From: Ophiura sarsii
Lineage: Eukaryota > Echinodermata > Ophiuroidea > Amphilepidida > Ophiuridae
NCBI GenBank assembly: GCA_035610835.1
Contig: CM069447.1
Location: 76,498,203-76,562,202, forward strand
Reading direction: 5' to 3'
Length of the DNA stretch: 64,000 nt
Below, piece by piece: positions 44,730 to 55,588 of the stretch. The first letter of the stretch is position 1; each line of letters starts with the position of its first letter. The position numbers were made by a program, and so were the translations under genes. Under the pieces are notes generated by a model. That model ran no database searches. It was not told where the DNA came from and saw only the letters and a list, made by a program, of their open reading frames with translations.

Positions 44730-45975
44730 GACATGCTGACTAAGCTATCCAGTGGTAGTAGTCTCCGCTGTCTCCACTGGAGTGCAACAGGGTATATTAC
44801 ATGCTGGCTTCATTCCTTGTTGCAATATTTGAAGACTACAATTATTGAAGAAGGCTGCATGTGATCTTGACTGAGGAGTTGTGACACATCTACTTTCCTT
44901 GAGACGGCACCCTGCCCTTGTTCTAAAACGACCTACATTTTGCAGATGACTTCGCCTTACTTGAGACCACAATTATGTGAGCTCAGCTGACAAATACTGC
45001 TACAGCAGCAAAAGACCTTGGCCTCATCATTAATTAACGTATCCAAAACAGTATAGATGACTGCCAACTGATGCAGTCCTCACCTAACACTCCAGGTATA
45101 TTGGTATGCTATCAGCCATGTGGCGGATTTCAGGTATCTTGGGTCTATTATGGCACATATTTCAGGTATCTGTGGGTCTATTATAGCATCGGGCGCAAGT
45201 GACCTTAAAATATTCAGGACTTAGCATGGTGTGCATTCGGGAAGTTAGAATGTCAGTAGAGGAGCCCTAGCTATCACAACAAAAGTGAAACTATTCAACA
45301 CGTGTGACACGTTTGCTGCATGGCTGTGAATCTCAAGATATGGAATGCAATATTAATGCCTCTGCTATCTCTTGCTACAGGATAATCCTTAACACTTTCC
45401 ACGCGGCTATTAGTTTTGCCATATATACAAAGCAGATTTTTCAGTAACCTCTCCCAATTTTCAAAGTTTACCTCAAGGATAACCAAGACTAGGTTTGTTT
45501 GTATTTCTTTCAATGCTTTTCTCATGGTGATTCCAAAGAGGGTATTGAAATTCAATGCAATATGTCATTTTTAACATTTTGTGAATTTTGGAATGTCGTC
45601 TGCAGACGCCTGCCGCGTGGAAAGTGTTAAATAATGCACGGATCATGCTCCAAACCACAATTTATGACATGGCCAACTTACAGAGCCTTTTATCCACCGT
45701 GTAAAGTGCCGACAGCTGAGAATCCTTGATGAAGAGCAATGTATGCCACCTACATATACTAATTGCCGAAGGTTAGGCTTGCACGACCTGGTCGCCCAAA
45801 GAAGACCTGGTCGTCAATGTACATCATATTTGACCTACATGTATATACAACACGTAATAGTGGACAATGAAAGCTTGATTCAAGAACGACTGTGACAGAT
45901 AATCACTCTTGCTGAAGACCTACGTACATAGAGAAAACGTCTAGTCGCCTGCTTTTCAGATGAAGGATGATGATA
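44730..45975 (+). pseudogene. RTE-like LINE remnant, RT and C-terminal part
   Basis: The plus strand shows a degraded RT: VSTGVQQGYI-like at about 44780, FADDFALLETTI-like around 44945, AAKDLGLIIN, a FRYLWVYYS block, LAWCAFGKLEC, LLHGCES and QDMECNINA near 45340. After the inserted MITE it resumes as a CHVLR/RRLGLHDLVAQRRPG-like tail to about 45960. Many stops and shifts. The order and spacing match RTE-type pol C-termini. Confidence 0.65.
45393..45626. mobile_element. piggyBac-type MITE, TTAA-flanked
   Basis: TTAA at 45389-45392 and 45627-45630. Termini CACTTTCCACGCGGC and GCCGCGTGGAAAGTG are perfect inverted repeats. 234 bp with no coding capacity. It interrupts the RTE remnant, and removing it rejoins the recognisable pol tail, which confirms the boundaries. 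Confidence 0.8.
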
Positions 45976-46404
45976 TATTATCACGAAAGCGCTTTTGCCC
46001 CTTAACATTATCACAGGCATTACAGAATATTTAAGGCTACAATGGGACAGAAGAAATTTTGCAACGCGAGCACACAATCTTTTTTGTGTGAATTAAATTA
46101 AAACATTTTTAATATTAATTTTGAAAATCTTGACCATCACAGAATCTCGATCAGTTGCACACTATTTCGACTCTAAAATGTGCACACAATGCACTGCAAT
46201 CGTAACCCTTGACCTTCTCTTGCAGGTTTTAAAGATATTAGCCATCTTTTGCGAAAAACTAGAAACAGTAGGGGGCCTACAGCTGAAATGCATCTGCTTC
46301 TCTAGCCGGTTATCTTGTCGCTGTTAAATAGCAGGGACTATGTAGAAAACGGTCTAAAGTCTGCATTAAAGAAAATGCCACCTAAAATGGTTGTCACCTC
46401 CATG

Positions 46405-47000
46405 ATGCAAGAGGGTGCCTATACTGAATTTAAAAATGGTGCCTAAACTTGATTTGAGGGATTGGTCGTCTACCTGCGAGAGGGTGCCTAGACTGAAAGC
46501 CTATAGTCGTCTCCATTAAGAATGGTGCAGATAAACATTAAAAATGGTGCCTATACATGGGTACTTCGTCGTCTCCCTAAGAGAGAGTACGTAGACTGAA
46601 AGCTTGGACGTCTCCCATCAAGACAGGGTGCTTAAACTGTAAGCTTTAAGTGAATGAACAAAGAAGAGCGAAATTAGGATCAATAATTATTGCTTGATTT
46701 ATAGGTACATACGTAAACAATGGCGAGAAAAGGACATGAAACCATTGCCTGTAGATTCAAGACAAAATGACGAATAAGAATTATTGCTTGATTTAGGTAC
46801 GAACATGAACAATGGTGAGGACAGGACCTCAAACCACTGCCTGTAGAAGTGTGAATGCAAGGCAAGGTAATGATCGAGAATCATTGTGTCATTATGAGGA
46901 CAGGACCTCAAACCATTGCCTGTATGCAAGGCAAGATAATGATCGAGAATTATTGCTTGATTATTAGGTACAAACTTAAACAATGGTGAAGGCAGGACCT
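46405..47000. repeat. Local direct repeats
   Basis: GAGGGTGCCTA(G/T)ACTGAA-type words recur at about 46410, 46480 and 46590. From 46685 a ~100-bp unit with AGGACCTCAAACCA-TGCCTGTA and GAATTATTGCTTGATT is present three to four times to about 47000. Non-coding. Confidence 0.55.
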
Positions 47001-47361
47001 TCAAGTTTCTAAATGTTATATACTACACGTATTTTCCAAAACACAATTAGAAATGATAAACGACTTCTTCATTCTATCAACACCCAAATGCTGAGCTACT
47101 TTGCCCACATCTCACGACGCAGTGGTAACCACTTAGAGAAGGTTATTACACTGTTAGAACGTTGGGCAATTATTTAGCGTTGGGTAAACTATGAACAACC
47201 CTGTTGTTGGGTAAATAAATTTCGTCGCTATTCTTTCAAAACCTCCAACTTACCTCGAAACTGATTTTTGTGTGTTTATCATGATGTCAGAGACATTATG
47301 CAAATGATGGTAATGTTTTTATTTGTCACATTCAGAAGGCAGACAAATTTAGCTTTTTTCA

Positions 47362-47402
47362 GCACCTGTTTTTCAAAACCTCGTATGTATACGAGGTTTT
47401 GA
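47362..47402. repeat. Short perfect hairpin
   Basis: TTTCAAAACCTCGTATG and CATACGAGGTTTTGAAA-like arms meet at a central TATA. No clear terminator or element context. Confidence 0.5.
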
Positions 47403-47599
47403 AACACAAGTGCTGACCATGTGCTGAGGGGAAACTTCCAACTTTCTTGATATTTCGCAGCAAATGTGTGAACTAGAGGTGAGATTTTATTGCAAATGGC
47501 TTGAATTGATATACGGACTGGTTTATAGCAGTTTTTTCGTTTCTATTCTTTCAAAACCTTGTATCTCCAACTTTCTTTTTTTTCATCCACACTGAAATA

Positions 47600-47887
47600 T
47601 ACACCTAGCACATAAAGTCCCTGACCAGGTGCTTTGAGGTTGGCTAATTCAAAATATATGATCGGAATCAATGATTCCTATACCTAGTGCAAAATTTCTG
47701 TTGCATGCGCGGTCATTGAAATCGCCATAACTTTAAAAGTATACATTCGATTTTGTTGAATAAGGTATCAAACTGCGGAGAAGAAATTTGCTCATTTAAT
47801 GTATATCTCAGATTTTTGGTACCGATTATATATTTTGAATTAGTCAACCCCAAAGCACCTGGTCAGGGACTTTATGTGCTAGGTGTA
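47600..47887. mobile_element. 288-bp TA-flanked MITE
   Basis: TA at 47598-47599 and 47888-47889. Termini TACACCTAGCACATAAAGTC, then CCTGACCAGGTGCTTTG, are inverted for about 60 bp with few mismatches. The interior is non-coding. The TACACCTA start resembles the TTA-flanked MITE at 21754, but the internal sequence differs. Confidence 0.7.
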
Positions 47888-47919
47888 TATTGAACTGTTG
47901 TGTTTAGAAACTAATAGAG

Positions 47920-48262
47920 TGGTGAACATTTTGAAATTGTTGAAAAAGGAGTGATTTCGACCTTTTTGTTCACCAAACTGCCATTTAAAAGGATTCCATG
48001 GAGACCACTCAATTAAAATGCCAGTTTATAACCTAAATTATGTACATTTGTACGTGTAGGCCTATACATGTGTAAGTTATGTACATTGCAGATGATACTA
48101 AAACAATATCACAGTGAATAGTGGACAAATAAGAGTAATTTTACAGGTATTTCTGCCCATAAATGTCTATTTTTGATGGTTTCCATGGTAACAAGTAATA
48201 AACAAAGCACAACTGGCACAACCAACCCATTTTAAATTATGCACCATGTTATAGAGAACATA
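47920..48262 (-). repeat. Inner part of the right inverted repeat block
   Basis: Complement of 42740-43021. It is cut at 48262 within TATAGAGAACATAC, the insertion point of a LINE. The rest of the block resumes at 54404. Confidence 0.8.
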
Positions 48263-48273
48263 CTCTTACCGCA

Positions 48274-49311
48274 TTGCTCAGATGCGCACTGGGTGTAGGG
48301 GCTAGCAACCCCTGCACCTGTAATCTTATTGCTACAAGTCTCAAAACCAAGCCTCGAAAGAAAACGGACGGATCAAAACGGAAACGACATAAGCATGCCC
48401 ATCGACTACGAGAAACGGAATTGCGAATAATGGAGGTCAACATACGTGGACCTCGTTCAAACATCGGAGAACTCGCCAACATTTGCTCAATAAAGAAACC
48501 ATCTATTGTCATTGTTGTTGAAACCTTCCTTGATGAGACTGTACCTGATGGAGCTGATTGCATATCTATTCCAGGCTACTCCATGTGCTGTCGCAGAGAC
48601 AGAAAGGCAACTTCTGGTGGCGGCATTGCTGTCTACTGTTTAGAAGGGATTGCCATACACCACGACCCAAGAAATGATCCAAAAGACTACGAACTCATCT
48701 GGTTCACAGTAGCTCTGAAATCCCAAAAGCTACTGATTGCCGCTGTTTATAGAACACCTAGTGATAGCAGTGATGTCATCGACTACCTGGACTCAAACAC
48801 TCTTCAAAAAATGAGCACACTTGGAGCCAACTCAATTATGCTTGTCGGTGATTTCAATGTCCACCACACTGACTGGTTAGGAAGTCGCACCACTGATGCA
48901 GCTGGGCGACGCACCCTTCAACTAGCTAACACTCTAGGATTACAACAGATCGTCAAAGAACCCACTCGATTGGACCAAATCCTGGATCTTGTCATGACTG
49001 ATCTGCCAGCAACTTCAACCACATCTGCTAGACTGGGCACCTCAGACCACAACCCTGTGCTGGTGTGCTTAGATGTTCCAGTATACAGAGACAAACCACA
49101 CAGGAGGAAAGTCTGGAGATACGATAAGGCCGATTATTGGGGATTAAGAGGTCACCTTGCTTCCACAAACTGGTCAAGTGTTTTCCAAAAGAAAGATCCT
49201 GAAACTGCTTGCTCTAATGTCACCAATATCATCTGCGATGCTATCGACCTGTTCATCCCAAGTAAGACAGTCACCAATAGGACCGGAGACAATGTTTGGT
49301 TCCAACGATGA
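48274..49311 (+). pseudogene. LINE endonuclease domain (ORF2 5' part)
   Basis: 345 codons. A basic N-terminus (residues 24-46) precedes an exonuclease/endonuclease/phosphatase domain from about residue 50: LRIMEVNIRG, catalytic-type ET at 83-84 (VVETFL), GDFN at 192-195, and SDH at 257-259. This enzyme nicks target DNA to prime reverse transcription. The frame ends at 49311, where one extra C in TGGTTCCAACG (49299-49309) shifts the reading frame away from the RT. Without that base the two frames would be one ORF, so the copy carries a single clear disabling lesion. The start is the first ATG after the truncation point and may not be the native start. Confidence 0.85.
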
Positions 49312-51241
49312 ATGCCGTAGGGCATCTAAAAAGAAGCATCGTCTCTTTAAGAAAGCCAAAAAGGATCAAACTGATGCCAACAAGGCAAAGTTTGCTGAAG
49401 CTAGACATTCCTACAACCAAGCTGAGAAGCAAGCTAGGAGATCTTACAACGCCAAATTGAGAAAAGATCTCGCAGACAAAACGCTGAGCAGCAAAAAATG
49501 GTGGAGAATCATCAACACTCTCTCTGGCAGAACAGCTCGATCTGAGATCCCAGTGATCGATCATCAAAACGTTACCCACATCACAACAAGGGACAAGGCA
49601 GAAGCTTTTTGTCAGACATTTGCAGAAAAATGCAGACTCCAAGGTGCTAAAGACCAGGCCCCAAATGTTCATCCTTCAACAAACAAATCTCTTGACAAGA
49701 TAGTCTTCAAACCTAAGGATGTGAGAAAACTACTAAAACACCTCAACCCAGATAAAGCCACTGGACCAGACCTTATCCCAAACAAGGTTCTAAAGGAATG
49801 CTGTGCTGAGCTCGCCAGCCCGCTCTGCAGGCTTTTTGACCTCTGCTTCAAGCATGGTGTGTTTCCAAACCAATGGAAGATAGCCTCGGTCACTCCAATT
49901 CACAAGAGAGGCTCCAAGGCTGACCCAACAAAGTATCGTCCCATCTCGCTGCTAAGCAACATCAGCAAGATCATGGAAGCTGTAGTACAGAAACAACTCC
50001 AACGCTTTCTTCTAAGCAATAACCTGATTTCCAGCAGACAGTTTGGATTTAGAGCAGGCCACAGCACAGCTGATCTCCTCAACATCCTGTCACAGAAGTG
50101 GAACCACTCCCTAGACCATAGCAATGAAGTTTGTGTCATCGCCCTTGACATTAAAGGAGCTTTCGACAAGGTATGGCATAACGGACTCTGCTCGAAACTG
50201 TTGGCTAAAGGTGTTACTGGAAGACTGCTTTCGTGGATAGACAACTATTTATCTGATAGATCCATCAACGTCGTCATGTCAGGTCAGGCATCCAACACTG
50301 CTCCAATAAATGCTTCTGTTCCACAAGGATCTATCCTTGGCCCACTACTGTTCTCTGTTTTTATTGATGACCTTGTAGATGTTTGTGACAACGAGCTATA
50401 TCTATATGCCGACGACTCAACACTCTTCGCACCCATTAAGTCATCAACCGATCCCAACACAGTAGCTGCAAGTCTCAACAGAGATCTAAGCAACATGAAA
50501 GTATGGACTGACGAATGGAAAGTGACCTTTGAGCCTACCAAATGCAAAACCATGGTAATCTCCAGGAAAAGATCCCCATCTGAACTTGAAATCTACTTTG
50601 GAGAGTGCAAACTACCATCTACAAAAGAACTGGATATCTTGGGAGTCACCATTGACAGCAAGCTTACCTGGTCAAAGCACATCTCAGGCATTGCAACTAA
50701 AGCTGGTCAAAAGCTTGGCGCTCTACGCAAAGTTGCAAATAAACTGGAGGCTAAAGGTAGATCTACTGTCTACAAGTCGCAAGTCCGCAGCATTATGGAG
50801 TATGCTTCACTAAGCTGGGCGAATGCTTCACCCACCATCCTAAGCCAGCTTGACAACATCCAAAAGAAGGCACTTAGAATCATTGGAGTTAATGAAGCTA
50901 CTGCTCGTTCACAGCTCAAAATTGACAGCCTGCTTCACAGGCGACAGGTAGCAGCGGCTACGGTCTTGTACAAGATGCATACTACCAACTGCCCACAAGA
51001 TCTAGCAGGGTTACTTCCCGCACCATATGTCCAACGCCGTGCTACCCGTTCGAGCGTATCAATGCCAGTCCATGCTCTTTCTCTGCCGACAGCCAGAACT
51101 CGCTGCTTAGACAGAAGCTTCATTCACACTGCTGTTCCCTTATGGAATAGTCTTCCAGATGATATTGTTGGTAACATTTCAGCAGCTGGAATCCAGGCTT
51201 TCAAGTGCCGTGTGCACGGTCATCTTCTCACAAACGCTTAA
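49303..51241 (+). pseudogene. LINE reverse transcriptase (ORF2 3' part)
   Basis: The open frame in this phase runs 49157-51241. The real RT part begins at the frameshift near 49303 (NDECRRASKKK). It contains a Lys-rich linker, RT motifs KATGPDLIPNKVL, YRPISLLSNI, LDIKGAFDKVWH (Asp 331), SVPQGSILGPLLF, catalytic YADD at residues 417-420 of that frame, then LGVTIDSKLTWSKHI and a C-terminal PLWNSLPDD block. RT motifs and catalytic aspartates are intact, unlike the older LINE copies in the window. TAA stop at 51239-51241. Confidence 0.9.
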
Positions 51242-51311
51242 CTTGTCATAGCCTTCACACTCTTTCATGACACCCTTCATTCAAGTCCTTTCAACATCCG
51301 ACTGATACATA

Positions 51312-53934
51312 TATGGTTAACTCTCATGAAAACAGTGCAAAATGAACTTGTTGATGTCTTTGGTCCATTTCTGTGTTATGCAATGTTTTCTTGCTTGAAA
51401 AACTTCTTTTCTAGATAGATATTGATGTTTTCTACTTGGATCTATATACTTTGATATACTTCTGAACGTGTTTTCACTCAAAAAAATGCCCTCATATACC
51501 CCAAATTAGCGAAATTTCCATGTCCGCAGCATAAATGTATATTTTGCCTTTATTAATTACAATACAAATAGGGCACCATTTTCTACAAGATATGTCATAA
51601 TTTGTAGGGAACATATAGCGATATTCCATGGATAGAAAAAAAATGCACATCTTTTACGATGTTTACCTGTTTCAGTTTCATATATGTTGTCCGAGATGTT
51701 GATGTTTATTACGTTACCTGCGACATATTGAGGATCAACATTGTTCAAAATTAACATTTAAACATTTAAATGTACATATTCTGAATCTAAAAGAACATGG
51801 GTGTTGGAAAATAATATTATCAAAAATCTATAGCAGCATGTCTGACCTTGAGAAGAAATCAAAATGCTGCAAAGCATGCGACCTTGTTAAGGATGTTTAT
51901 TACGTTGTTGAGATTTCTCCCGAACTATGTATCAAAACACACTTTTTGGTTAAAAACCAATTTGATACATATACATAGACTATGTGGTTACTTGGAACAC
52001 TCGCTAGCTCTTTCCAGATCGTCTACATGGTACTTTGAGTACGAAAAACGTTTACTACGTTATCGTTTATTACGTTGTCGAATAAATCGACAGAGAGACA
52101 GCAGCTGCTCTCTACGACTGTATTAAACAAAGATACGTGGCAGGCCCTTTTCGCAGGCATGCATGGGGGATACTCGATGAAAGTACAATGCAAAAAAACC
52201 ACGACGAATGGTAAGGATTCCTCATTTGTTCTTGTAAGTAATATGAACATTAAGCTGAATGACAGTTGAAGTCATTATAGATCTCTTAAGCACATTGAAA
52301 ATGGACCTATGATATTAGAATGGGGTTAATAATGTGAAGAAATGCAGTAGGTATCGTTAACATCTTCATTGATTGCTTTGTATATACGTTATAAGCCAGC
52401 ATTAGGCACTGTTGCAGTTGCCAATAACGTAATAAACGGGATAACGTAACCAGCCTCATTGTCTAGTCTCATGTCAATGTTGGCGTCAATTCAGTAACTT
52501 TCATGATTGATGTACTTGAGTATCATACATTGTATCCAATGTTATAATTGTAATATGTGGACTATTCTATGTGAGGACTGAAACCACCTTATAATGGACA
52601 ACGTAATAAACTTTCCATCATTTGATAAATATAATTGCACCCTGTTCATAGTGATTCAACATTTATTATGTGTTTATGAATGTTAACTTAGTGTACATAC
52701 ATATTGTCTCACATACTGACAAAATCTCATTTGTTTGCATGCTTCAATGATGCATAGTTCTATGGCTATTGGATAACGTAATAAACCAATTCGTATAATT
52801 GTGTGAATAAATACGGTATACCTAGCTGAAACAACTGCAATATATGTCATTAACTTTGTTTTGTTTTTGTTATCTTTATTATACAGAAATATATGCCACA
52901 CAGTGCAAAAAACCAATGGCGATACCGGCAGAACCAAATGCAACAGTGGAGACAAAAAGGTCATCAGAGTACAATCTTATTAACAATTCTACTACCATCA
53001 TTTTAAATAAAACAAATCAATATCTTACTAATTTTAAGAGATAAAAGGCTATTCAATATTTAGTGCTATTAAAATTTACATAAAGGTAATAATGTCATGG
53101 TCTAACAACATATCTGTAAAGTGCCATGTTACATCTGTCGATTTAGTGACCATGTTTATTACGTTATTCACCATATTTACCCTACATCAAAAGAGCAAGT
53201 CGACAATATATAGAACTGTCTTTTAGTGGACTTTAGGCAACCTAACTTTTACTAAAATACCATTTACAAGATATGTCTGTGTACAAAATAAACTGACTTG
53301 GTCGATGTTGAATATATTTGTTTACATGTGTTTGTATATGTATATTACGTTACCCACCCCATAAAGTCCGAATACCAATGCCAGCGTTTTTGGTAAAGCA
53401 TAATATTTATTGTTTCTGAGCTAACTTTTAAAAACACATTATAACGCTTGGAAAAAGATACGATTAAAGATATATTTTATACTTTGCACAAAGATATTCA
53501 TTTTGGAAAACCGTGCATTTTTTTAGTTTTAAAGCTGAGGTTCAAACAGTGATGTGAAGACCAAAAACAATTCATAATACTTGCAATTTACAAAATTACA
53601 TTGCATTTTGTTCGCTGTAATTGGTAGAAGTATGCTTTCGTAACTATAATTTTGTGTTTTTGGCATCACAGTTTGTAAACTCGTTCTGATTTAGAGCTGA
53701 TAGGAAGTATATAACGTAATAAACATGGAGCAAAAGCTGCAAACAAGTGATATTATAATATAAATTCAACGTTATATTGTACAAAAATGCAATGAGTGTT
53801 GTTCACAAAATTTTAAATCTAGTATCCAGTACATGTCTACTATTAAAAAATAGTGTAATAAATAAAATTGGAGACAATTTTTTTCTTCAACTTCTGAAAT
53901 CTCATTTGCACTATTTTCATGAGAGTTGACCATA
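51312..53934. mobile_element. 2.6-kb TA-flanked non-coding element with dispersed GTTTATTACGTTA motifs
   Basis: TA at 51310-51311 and 53935-53936. Inverted termini TATGGTTAACTCTCATGAAA and the complement at 53905-53934 match with few differences. About ten copies of GTTTATTACGTTA occur: plus orientation at 51704, 51894, 52050, 52065, 53154 and 53341; complement at 52424, 52599, 52773 and 53711. Longest internal frames are under 100 codons and unrecognisable. Organisation mirrors the element at 2196-3517 though the motif differs. Confidence 0.7.
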
Positions 53935-54403
53935 TAATAGCATGGTGGTCATGGGTTAAGTGTAGGTTAATGCTTGGTTGGGGAGATGGTGGTCTGTAAA
54001 GCATGTAGCCAGCTGGGCTGGTGATACGGTCATGCCCCAACAGGTGACAACAGGCAGCTCCTGGTAGATTTAGTTCCCAAGTTTGTTGTATAGGTTCTCT
54101 TGATGCCCATCAGACCTCCAGATATTATTTTTCTATAATTTATATTTTGATGTTGTTCTCTATGTTTGGGCTTTTATCTTATTATTATGTCACTTTTATT
54201 GGCATTTTTAACCTCTGCCCATTTGTGTGTCTTGTTTTATGCATATTTTCTGAGTTGCAGTGAACCAATTGATTGGCCTTTAAGAGCTCTCTTTCGAGAG
54301 TTACCAGTTTGATTTTTAATCACTCAGGTCATTAACCTTGTTAATGTCTGTTGGGCTATTGTTCACATTTGCGCTTTATATACAAAAAAAAAAAAAAAAT
54401 ACT

Positions 54404-55365
54404 TGTGAAATATTGGGGTATAAATGTCAAATATAGTTGATTAAGAGCAATTTTACAGGTATATTCCCTTGAAAATGCCTGTTTTTGATGGTTTCCATGG
54501 TAACAAGCAATAACCAAATTACAAATGGTACAACCAATCCATCTAAAATTAGGCAGCATGTGATAGAGAACATATTGGTGAAATATTGGGGTATAAATCT
54601 CAAAAATAGTTGATTTAGAGAAATTATACTAAATCTATTATGTTTGAATGGCGGCCATTTTGAAATCCAAGATATCCGCCGCACCATTGCTCGGAAAATG
54701 TGGGTTCCTTGATTTTTGAAATCAGCGCTTCAAAACACTCCTTTAAGCCAATTTTAATTCTTCCTGCCAGTAGTGAACATCTTTTTCACACCCGATTCAC
54801 TATAATAGTGTTTTACCAGCAATAGATTGGTGAAAATGAGTGAAAATGAGTGATTTTGACATATATTTCGTCAAACCGCCATTGAAAAAGTTTCCATGGA
54901 CACCACTCAAAATTGAAATGCAAATTTCTCATCCAAATTATGTATAATTGCAGATGATACTAAAAGCAATTTCATGATGAATAGATGACAAAAACCTCCG
55001 AATAAGAGTGATTTTAGAGGTATTTTTGCCCAAAAATGTCTATTTTTGATGGTTTCCATGGTAACAAGTAATAAACAAAGTACAACTGGCACAACCTATC
55101 CACTTAAAATTATGCACCGTGTTATAGAGAACATATTGGTGAAATCTCATGGTATAAATGTCAAAAATATTTTATTTAGAGCAATTTTACTAAATCTCCT
55201 ATATTTTAATGGCGGCCATTTTGAAATCCAAGATGACCGCCACACCATTGCTCGAAAAATGTGGGTTCCTGGCTTTTTGAAATCAGTGCATCAAAACACC
55301 CCTATATGCCAATTTTCATGCTTCCTGCCAAAAGTGAACATCTTTTTCACATATCCGCTCCACTA
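54404..55365 (-). repeat. Outer part of the right inverted repeat block
   Basis: Complement of 41801-42740, ending CCGCTCCACTA at 55365, opposite TAGTGGAGCGG at 41801. TGT lies outside both ends (41798-41800, 55366-55368). Homology may extend about 10 bp further (GGTTTTACC), so the exact terminus and duplication are uncertain. Confidence 0.75.
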
Positions 55366-55588
55366 TGTGGTTTTACCTCCCCTCACCCATCCTAAGTTAC
55401 CATTGTTAGTGTATTATGATTACGCCCGATACGTGCTTGGCCGTCACGTTTCGTTCTATCCCGCCTTCAATTCCTTATTTTGGTTAAATGTTGTTTTTGT
55501 ATTGGCATATAGCAAACATATTTCTTGTTATATTTTATCAAATAATAGACCTGCAGTGTTTCTAGTTTTTAACAATGAGAGTTTTTAT

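Larger units (their letters stand above)
44604..46320 (+). repeat. Duplicated acceptor-plus-coding-like segment
   Basis: TTCTTGCAG followed by TTTTAAGATATTAGCCGTCTT (about 44618) is repeated at about 46219 as CTCTTGCAG then TTTAAAGATATTAGCCATCTT. Both continue with similar GTAGAAACAGTA words. The shared peptide KILA-FC--VET is too short to name. Confidence 0.4.
48265..54398 (+). mobile_element. 5'-truncated LINE inserted in the repeat block, with poly-A tail
   Basis: ATACT is present at 48260-48264 and again after the A-run (54399-54403), a probable target duplication. The interrupted repeat (compare 42740-42790) is continuous when the insert is removed. The element holds endonuclease and RT frames (48274-51241), a 3' UTR (51242-51311 and 53935-54383) carrying its own TA-flanked insertion, and an A15-16 tail. 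ORF1 is missing. RT style suggests the Jockey/I group; exact clade not resolved. Confidence 0.8.

Noticed and set aside
42084..55092. Small ORFs (about 61-120 codons) conserved between the inverted blocks
   Set aside because: They are shared because the DNA repeat is shared. No domain, no start context, and the sequence is built of short internal duplications.
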